DNA of 10,831 nt. It comes from TMED14 sp003444795 (GTDB lineage Bacteria; Bacteroidota; Bacteroidia; Flavobacteriales; Schleiferiaceae). Made by a program: the position numbers and the translations under genes. Location of the stretch: contig CAXBRT010000052.1 of NCBI GenBank assembly GCA_963978445.1, positions 1 through 10,831 on the forward strand. Reading direction: 5' to 3'. The notes beneath the pieces are model-generated. The model had not been told where the DNA came from. It did not search any database and was given only the letters and a program-made list of their open reading frames with translations. This document shows positions 5,985 to 10,831 of this stretch, piece after piece. How positions within the stretch are numbered: the first letter of the stretch is position 1; the number at the start of each line of letters is the position of its first letter.

Positions 5985-7139
5985 ATGACAACATTCAACA
6001 GCTTCCTTTTAGGTCTTTGCCTAATGGCATCCAATGCCGTTTTGGCTTCTGAAGAGGCACATACGGCAAATGAACACGCATCTGCGATCGAAGCAAATGC
6101 TGAAAGTCACGGTCACGCCACAGAGCAGGGCGAAGAAAAAGAGGCCTTCAATCCAGCAGAGGTTATCATGCACCACATTGCAGATAGTCACGGTTGGCAC
6201 CTCTTTGATTGGAATGATCATCCGGTGAGCATTCCCTTGCCCGTCATTTTGTACACGAACAATGGTCTAGTCGTTTTCTCCTCTGCGGAGTTCCATCACG
6301 ACCAAGAAGGCACCCATGTGGTCGAGGCCGGCGGCCAACGCTTTGTGAATGTTCACGAGAAAATTTACTACGCTTCTGAAGAGGCGAATGAGCATGGCGT
6401 CTATGCCCATATGGATCACGAAACCCACGAGGTTAGCAACGAAAGCCCTTGGGACATCTCAATCACCAAAAATGTTGCGGCCCTCTTATTTGCGGCCCTC
6501 GTCATCCTTCTAATCTTTTTGCCCGCTGCCCGCAGCTACAAGAAAAACCCAAATAGTGCCCCCCGCGGCTTGGCTGGCTTTGTTGAGCCTTTGGTTGTTT
6601 TTGTTCGAGATGACATTGCTAAGAACAATATTGGACACCACTACAAGCGCTTTGTCCCCTTGTTGTTAACCATCTTCTTCTTTATTTGGATTAACAATTT
6701 GTTGGGCTTGGTGCCCTTCTTCCCAGGAGGAGCCAACGTGACGGGCAATATTGCGGTTACTATGGTGTTGGCAATTATTGCTTTTGTAGTAACAAACGTC
6801 AACGGAAACAAGCATTACTGGGGTCACATTTTTTGGATGCCCGGCTTGCCCGTTGCAGTAAAGCCTTTGCTGGCCATTGTCGAATTCATCGGAATTTTTA
6901 CGAAGCCGTTCTCTTTGATGATTCGTCTTTTTGCCAACATTACGGCAGGCCACATCATTGTATTGAGCTTGGTTTCTTTGGTATTCATTTTTGAAACGGT
7001 ATGGATAAGCCCGGCCTCCGTTCTCTTGACCTTATTTATCTCCATTTTGGAACTGTTGGTGGCCGCCTTGCAGGCCTACATCTTTACCCTTTTAACGGCT
7101 TTATATATTGGAGCCGCTATGCATGAAGAACATCATTAA
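5985..7139 (+). CDS. atpB: ATP synthase Fo subunit a
   Basis: This 384-residue subunit forms the proton half-channels beside the c-ring in the cytoplasmic membrane. It begins with a signal peptide (about 1-21, likely cut after VLA) lacking the usual Lys/Arg, then an extracytoplasmic domain to about residue 155 with 17 histidines between 26 and 148. The conserved membrane core follows: helices near 160-180, 222-240 (ending in NNLLGLVPF) and 250-270, then the active-site helix SLMIRLFANITAGH with the essential Arg at 314 (E. coli R210). H323 and E356 occupy the positions of E. coli E219 and H245, a known swapped pair, and Q363 matches E. coli Q252. The protein is about 110 residues longer than the E. 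coli subunit because of the N-terminal domain, which is usual in Bacteroidota. It ends in a His-rich tail (AMHEEHH). Confidence 0.97.
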   Translation: MTTFNSFLLGLCLMASNAVLASEEAHTANEHASAIEANAESHGHATEQGEEKEAFNPAEVIMHHIADSHGWHLFDWNDHPVSIPLPVILYTNNGLVVFSSAEFHHDQEGTHVVEAGGQRFVNVHEKIYYASEEANEHGVYAHMDHETHEVSNESPWDISITKNVAALLFAALVILLIFLPAARSYKKNPNSAPRGLAGFVEPLVVFVRDDIAKNNIGHHYKRFVPLLLTIFFFIWINNLLGLVPFFPGGANVTGNIAVTMVLAIIAFVVTNVNGNKHYWGHIFWMPGLPVAVKPLLAIVEFIGIFTKPFSLMIRLFANITAGHIIVLSLVSLVFIFETVWISPASVLLTLFISILELLVAALQAYIFTLLTALYIGAAMHEEHH

Positions 7140-7173
7140 ACGCTAATTTTTAACTCAAATCCCCCCTAGTATC

Positions 7174-7380
7174 ATGACCGGAAGTATTGCAGCACTTGGA
7201 GCAGGCTTGGCCGTTATCGGCGTAGGTATCGGTATTGGCTTGATTGGCGGTCACGCCATGGAAGCTATTGCTCGTCAGCCTGAACACACGGGTAAGATCC
7301 AAACCAACATGATTATCGCAGCCGCGTTGGTTGAAGGTGCCGGTTTGTTCGGTATCGTTGTCGCGTTGTTGGGTAATTAA
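7174..7380 (+). CDS. atpE: ATP synthase Fo subunit c (proteolipid)
   Basis: The 68-residue hairpin protein builds the rotating c-ring. Helix 1 (about 4-28) carries the close-packing glycine repeat GVGIGIG (16-22). The polar loop has the F1-facing R34-Q35-P36. Helix 2 (about 45-66) holds the ion-carrying carboxylate E54 in LVEGAGLFG. The Na+-binding signature (a Gln in helix 1, and Ser/Thr after the Glu) is missing, so a proton-type ring is inferred. It lies 34 bases after atpB, behind an AT- and C-rich spacer with no Shine-Dalgarno, and a strong hairpin follows it. The c subunit is needed in about ten copies per enzyme, so extra expression over neighbours would be expected. Confidence 0.97.
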   Translation: MTGSIAALGAGLAVIGVGIGIGLIGGHAMEAIARQPEHTGKIQTNMIIAAALVEGAGLFGIVVALLGN

Positions 7381-7399
7381 TATTTCATCTCTTACAGGC

Positions 7400-7425
7400 C
7401 GTTTGGCGGGCATTCCCGCCAAACG
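7400..7425 (+). terminator. Perfect 11-bp hairpin between atpE and atpF (attenuator or RNA-stability element)
   Basis: CGTTTGGCGGG (7400-7410) pairs perfectly with CCCGCCAAACG (7415-7425) around a 4-base loop (CATT). Only TTT follows, at 7430-7432 five bases on, so it is not a classical Rho-independent terminator. Because atpF, atpH and atpA follow in the same direction, partial termination or protection of the atpE message from 3' decay is more likely than full termination. The structure is certain from sequence; the function is inferred. Confidence 0.6.
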
Positions 7426-7466
7426 CGCCTTTAGGGTGAATCTATAAACCTCAGAAACGTAGTACA

Positions 7467-7961
7467 ATGGGTATCGTAACACCTGGCTTTGGCCTCATTT
7501 TTTGGACGACTCTCACGTTCTTCATCTTGCTTTTCCTTTTGGCGAAGTTTGCATGGAAGCCCATTTTGAAAGCCGTTCAGGATCGCGAAGAAGCAATTGA
7601 TTCGGCCCTCGAGGCTGCTAAAGCTGCTAAAGCTGAAATGGCCTCCTTGCAGACGAACAATGAGCAACTTTTGAAGGAAGCCCGCGAAGAGCGCGAGCAG
7701 ATTTTGAAGGAGGCTCGTGCGTTGCGCGACAAAACGATTGCAGACGCCAAAACGGCCGCTTCTGAAGAAGCCGCTAAAGTTTTGGACGCAGCCCGTGCCC
7801 AAATTCACAATGAAAAAATGGCCGCTATGACCGAGGTGAAGAACCAAGTGGCGCAGTTGGCCATTGATATGTCCGAGCGCATTCTACGCGCTGAGTTGAA
7901 AGACGCCGCTGCGCAGAAGGCTATGGTCGACCGCGCAATGGAGGACGTTAAAATGAATTAA
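7467..7961 (+). CDS. atpF: ATP synthase Fo subunit b (peripheral stalk)
   Basis: This 164-residue protein has the standard b-subunit form: a short exposed N-terminus (MGIVTPGFG), one membrane helix (about 9-30, ending KFAWKPI), then a long charged helix to the C-terminus that dimerises and reaches up to delta/alpha. The post-membrane motif FAWKPILKAVQDREEAI is typical. Residues 68-78 and 79-89 are two consecutive 11-residue repeats (LLKEAREEREQ, ILKEARALRDK), matching the hendecad pattern proposed for the b coiled coil. The length is close to the usual 156-170. It follows the hairpin gap of 86 bases after atpE and precedes atpH by 6 bases. No Shine-Dalgarno is evident. Confidence 0.96.
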   Translation: MGIVTPGFGLIFWTTLTFFILLFLLAKFAWKPILKAVQDREEAIDSALEAAKAAKAEMASLQTNNEQLLKEAREEREQILKEARALRDKTIADAKTAASEEAAKVLDAARAQIHNEKMAAMTEVKNQVAQLAIDMSERILRAELKDAAAQKAMVDRAMEDVKMN

Positions 7962-7967
7962 TCAGGC

Positions 7968-8525
7968 ATGAGCACACTGCGCGCTTCAAACCGTTACGCC
8001 AAGGCCCTGTTGGACCTGGCTCGCGAACGCCAAGCATTGGACGTCATAAAGTCCAATTGCGACAGCTTGTTGTCGGTTTTGAAAGAGAGCCGCGATTTCC
8101 GCGTTTTCTTGAAAAGCCCAGTGATCAAGCCTGAACAAAAGCTCAAGACGCTTGAGAACGTCTTTGCGGCTCAGCTCGATCCTTTGATGAATCTCTTCTT
8201 GTCCTTGCTGGTAAAGCATGGCCGCGAGGCACATCTAGAGGACGTGTTGGAAAAATACACCAGCCTGTATTTGGCTGAGAAAAAGGTGGTTCGTGCACGC
8301 GTTGCCTCGGCAAGCATATTGAACCCTGAACAAGTGAACCAACTCTTGGACTTGCTCAAGTCGCCTGAAACCTCTGACGTTCAGTTGGAACAGGTGGTGG
8401 ACGAGAACTTGATTGGTGGTTTCGTGCTTCGCGTTGAAGACAGGCAAATTGACGCTTCGGTGTCTTCAGCTCTGTCCAAATTGGAGCGCGAATTTGACAA
8501 AAACTTATACATCGCGGACTTTTAA
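7968..8525 (+). CDS. atpH: ATP synthase F1 subunit delta (OSCP)
   Basis: The 185-residue protein sits on top of F1 and joins the b stalk to alpha. The N-terminal helical domain (about 1-105) opens with the family-typical RASNRYAKALLDLA and includes FLKSPVIKPEQKLKTL. The C-terminal part contains VVRARVASASILNPEQ, then the delta signature DENLIGGFVLRVEDRQIDAS and a closing helix KLEREF. The length is slightly above the common 175-180. It starts 6 bases after atpF and stops 11 bases before atpA, so it is firmly inside the operon. Confidence 0.96.
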   Translation: MSTLRASNRYAKALLDLARERQALDVIKSNCDSLLSVLKESRDFRVFLKSPVIKPEQKLKTLENVFAAQLDPLMNLFLSLLVKHGREAHLEDVLEKYTSLYLAEKKVVRARVASASILNPEQVNQLLDLLKSPETSDVQLEQVVDENLIGGFVLRVEDRQIDASVSSALSKLEREFDKNLYIADF

Positions 8526-8536
8526 ATTCCCTTCCC

Positions 8537-10117
8537 ATGGCAGACGTAAAACCTGCAGAGATTTCAGCCATCTTGCGCCAGCAGCTTTCTGGATTTGCTT
8601 CCGAAGCGCAGCTTGAAGAAGTTGGCACCGTATTGCAAGTCGGTGACGGTATCGCCCGTGCCTACGGTATGCAAAACGCACAATCCGGTGAACTCGTTGA
8701 GTTTGAAACGGGCCTTCGCGGCATCGTTTTGAACTTGGAAGAAGACAACGTTGGTATTGTATTGTTGGGTGCCGCCGAAGGCACCAAAGAAGGTTCTACG
8801 GTAAAGCGCACCGGAGTTATCGCATCTATCGAGGTAGGCGAGGGCATGTTGGGCCGAGTAGTAGACACCTTGGGCAATCCTATTGACGGCAAGGGCCCAA
8901 TCGAAGGCACCAAGTACAATATGCCTTTGGAGCGCAAAGCTCCTGGCGTCATCTACCGTCAGCCAGTAAACGAGCCGCTCCAAACGGGCATCAAGGCGAT
9001 TGACGCCATGATTCCTGTAGGCCGTGGCCAGCGTGAATTGATCATCGGTGACCGCCAAACGGGTAAGACCACCGTGGCGATTGACACCATCATCAACCAG
9101 AAGGAATTCTACGACAAAGGCGAGCCTGTTTACTGTATCTACGTGGCCATCGGTCAGAAAGGATCTACCGTAGCAGCGTTGGCTAAGACCTTGGAAGAAA
9201 AAGGCGCCTTGGCCTACACTACGATTGTTGCGGCAAACGCGGCGGATCCCGCTCCTATGCAGTTCTACGCTCCTTTTGCAGGTGCTGCTATCGGTGAGTA
9301 CTTCCGTGACACCGGCCGTCCAGCATTGATTATTTACGATGACCTTTCCAAGCAGGCTGTGGCCTACCGCGAAGTGTCCTTGCTTCTTCGCCGCCCTCCG
9401 GGTCGTGAAGCATACCCCGGTGACGTGTTCTACCTCCACAGCCGCTTGCTCGAGCGCGCCGCTAAGGTGATTAAGGACGATACCATTGCTGCCCAAATGA
9501 ACGATTTGCCTGAATCTTTGAAAGGCATCGTGAAGGGTGGAGGTTCATTGACGGCATTGCCCATCATTGAAACCCAAGCTGGTGACGTTTCTGCGTACAT
9601 CCCCACCAACGTAATTTCTATCACAGACGGCCAAATCTTCTTGGAGGCTGACCTCTTCAACTCCGGTGTTCGCCCCGCTATTAACGTAGGTATTTCCGTA
9701 TCTCGTGTAGGTGGTTCGGCGCAAATCAAGCCAATGAAGAAGGTGGCTGGTACTTTGAAGCTGGACCAAGCGCAGTACCGCGAATTGGAAGCGTTTGCGA
9801 AGTTCGGTTCGGACTTGGATGCCGCTACCATGAACGTGATCAACAAGGGTCGCCGCAACGTGGAGATCTTGAAGCAAAAGGTAAATGACCCCATGAGCGT
9901 AGAAAAGCAAGTAGCCATCATCTACGTGGGCACCAAGGCGATGTTGAACAGCGTTCCTGTGGACAAGATTAAGGCGTTTGAGAACGGCTTCTTGGAGTAC
10001 ATGGAAAGCAAGCACCAAGATGTGCTCGACGCTATCCGCGGCGGCGCATGGGGCGATGCTCAAATTGAAGCAATTGAAAAGGCAGCCAAGGAAGTCTTGC
10101 CTGCATACCAAGCTTAA
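8537..10117 (+). CDS. atpA: ATP synthase F1 subunit alpha
   Basis: At 526 residues this is a full-length alpha subunit, the non-catalytic nucleotide-binding partner of beta in the F1 hexamer. In order: an N-terminal beta-barrel (about 25-95) with VGDGIARAYG; the P-loop GDRQTGKT (171-178, with K177); Walker B LIIYDD (D268, D269); LLLRRPPGREAYPGDVFYLHSRLLERAAK; and SVSRVGGSAQ with R390, equivalent to the arginine that reaches into the catalytic site of beta. The C-terminal helical domain ends in VLPAYQA. It starts 11 bases after atpH and is followed 13 bases later by atpG. The matching beta gene (atpD) is not in the window. Confidence 0.98.
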   Translation: MADVKPAEISAILRQQLSGFASEAQLEEVGTVLQVGDGIARAYGMQNAQSGELVEFETGLRGIVLNLEEDNVGIVLLGAAEGTKEGSTVKRTGVIASIEVGEGMLGRVVDTLGNPIDGKGPIEGTKYNMPLERKAPGVIYRQPVNEPLQTGIKAIDAMIPVGRGQRELIIGDRQTGKTTVAIDTIINQKEFYDKGEPVYCIYVAIGQKGSTVAALAKTLEEKGALAYTTIVAANAADPAPMQFYAPFAGAAIGEYFRDTGRPALIIYDDLSKQAVAYREVSLLLRRPPGREAYPGDVFYLHSRLLERAAKVIKDDTIAAQMNDLPESLKGIVKGGGSLTALPIIETQAGDVSAYIPTNVISITDGQIFLEADLFNSGVRPAINVGISVSRVGGSAQIKPMKKVAGTLKLDQAQYRELEAFAKFGSDLDAATMNVINKGRRNVEILKQKVNDPMSVEKQVAIIYVGTKAMLNSVPVDKIKAFENGFLEYMESKHQDVLDAIRGGAWGDAQIEAIEKAAKEVLPAYQA

Positions 10118-10130
10118 TTAACTGACCCAA

Positions 10131-10831
10131 ATGGCCAATCTAAAAGAGCTTCGTAATCGCATTGCATCGGTGTCCAGCACCATGCAGATTACGTCGGCTA
10201 TGAAGATGGTTTCGGCGGCTAAGCTGAAGCGTTCGCAAGATGCCATTGTCCAGATGCGCCCGTATGCGGAGAAGCTGACGGCCTTAATGGGAAATGTGAG
10301 CGCCACCTTAGATGCGTCTGAAAACCCCTATGCTTTAGAGCGTCCCGTTCAGAACGTGTTAATCATTCCCATGACAGCTAACCGCGGTTTGTGTGGAGCG
10401 TTCAACTCTTCCGTTTTGAAGCGCGTAAAAGTGGTGTCTGACCGCTATGAAGCCCTAGGCGCTACCGTTTCTGTCTATGCCGTGGGCAAAAAGTCTCGCG
10501 ACTTGCTCAAGAAAACCATGAACGTGGTGGCAGAAGAGCTCGAAGTCGTTAACCAAGTGCACTTTGAAGGCGCCCAGCGCGTGGCGGAAATGGCCATGGA
10601 AGGATTTCTATCTGGCCGCTACGACAAAGTGGTGATGGTGTACAACCAGTTCAAAAATGCCGCCGTACAAGTGTTGCGAGAAGAGCAGTTGTTGCCCATT
10701 TCGCCCGCGCAGTCATCAGGCGCATCTATCGGAGATTACCTGTACGAGCCAAACAAAGCGCAATTGTTGGAGGCGTTGATCCCCACGAGCATCAAGAGCC
10801 AAGTATTCAAGGCTTTGCTAGATTCTCAAGC
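10131..10831 (+). CDS. atpG: ATP synthase F1 subunit gamma, 3' end cut by window edge
   Basis: The frame is open from ATG at 10131 to the last base, giving about 233 residues of a subunit that is usually about 285-295, so the C-terminal helix is missing. The N-terminal rotor helix signature MANLKELRNRIASVSSTMQI, followed by TSAMKMVSAAKLKRSQ, is clear. The central domain has the conserved NRGLCGAFN stretch (the first residue is often Asp in other phyla) and YDKVVMVYNQFKNA. Gamma is the central shaft that couples c-ring rotation to the catalytic sites. It follows atpA by 13 bases. No stop or frameshift is seen before the edge. Confidence 0.96.
   Translation, partial: MANLKELRNRIASVSSTMQITSAMKMVSAAKLKRSQDAIVQMRPYAEKLTALMGNVSATLDASENPYALERPVQNVLIIPMTANRGLCGAFNSSVLKRVKVVSDRYEALGATVSVYAVGKKSRDLLKKTMNVVAEELEVVNQVHFEGAQRVAEMAMEGFLSGRYDKVVMVYNQFKNAAVQVLREEQLLPISPAQSSGASIGDYLYEPNKAQLLEALIPTSIKSQVFKALLDSQ

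Noticed and set aside
7174..7380. Na+-translocating c subunit
   Set aside because: The Na+ ligand pattern is missing: no helix-1 Gln and no Ser/Thr after E54.
7400..7432. Strong Rho-independent terminator ending the operon after atpE
   Set aside because: Only three T bases follow the stem, and atpF, atpH, atpA and atpG continue on the same strand with tight spacing, so complete termination is unlikely.
8564..9496. Minus-strand open frame of 310 residues
   Set aside because: It is antisense to atpA, where biased codon use leaves the opposite strand open; the product shows no domain and the alpha subunit is certain.
1..10831. Phage defence, toxin-antitoxin, CRISPR, mobile element or RNA gene
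   Set aside because: All long stretches are explained by recognised genes; no repeats, transposase, integrase, tRNA-like cloverleaf or rRNA-like sequence was seen.
10131..10831. Odd Asn in place of the usual Asp in the gamma NRGLCGAFN motif
   Set aside because: As far as I recall this change is common in Bacteroidota gamma subunits and not a defect.

Overview
The window reads as chromosomal DNA from a member of the Bacteroidota, most likely Flavobacteriales-like, with about half G+C. Three things point there. A PorW/SprE-type lipoprotein of the type IX secretion and gliding machinery is present, which is known only from this phylum. The ATP synthase subunit a has a signal peptide and a long His-rich extracytoplasmic N-terminus, as is usual in these bacteria. 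Two upstream regions carry TATCTTTG, which matches the Bacteroidota -7 promoter element TAnnTTTG, and Shine-Dalgarno sequences are mostly absent. These are assignments from motif recognition; no database search was run.

Layout. Positions 1-2185 hold a two-gene minus-strand unit. A membrane-anchored M23/LytM-family protein comes first, and 2 bases after its stop a GH3-family (ANL-fold) acyl-adenylating protein begins, which runs off the left edge. A short divergent intergenic region (2186-2272) separates it from a plus-strand block that fills the rest. That block is porW/sprE, a bactofilin, an AtpZ-type small membrane protein, a 121-residue four-helix membrane protein in the place where AtpI is often found, and then atpB (a), atpE (c), atpF (b), atpH (delta), atpA (alpha) and atpG (gamma, cut by the right edge). 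No stretch over 300 bases lacks a gene.

How it fits together. The F1Fo ATP synthase genes are in the usual Fo-then-F1 order and all visible catalytic and proton-path residues are present. Upstream, porW overlaps the bactofilin by 4 bases, and atpZ overlaps the four-helix gene by 4 bases. The envelope genes (secretion/gliding lipoprotein, polymer-forming scaffold) therefore run directly into the ATP synthase cluster, possibly as one transcript, with a candidate internal promoter in front of atpB. A perfect 11-bp hairpin between atpE and atpF could adjust expression of the c subunit relative to the genes after it.

Most of the window is ordinary housekeeping content. The points most worth checking are the M23 protein, which has lost every canonical zinc and catalytic residue; its tight linkage to a bacterial GH3 protein; the unassigned four-helix protein; the atpE-atpF hairpin; and the porW-bactofilin-ATP synthase junction. 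I saw no mobile element, CRISPR array, tRNA or rRNA, and no clear evidence of a wholly new system.
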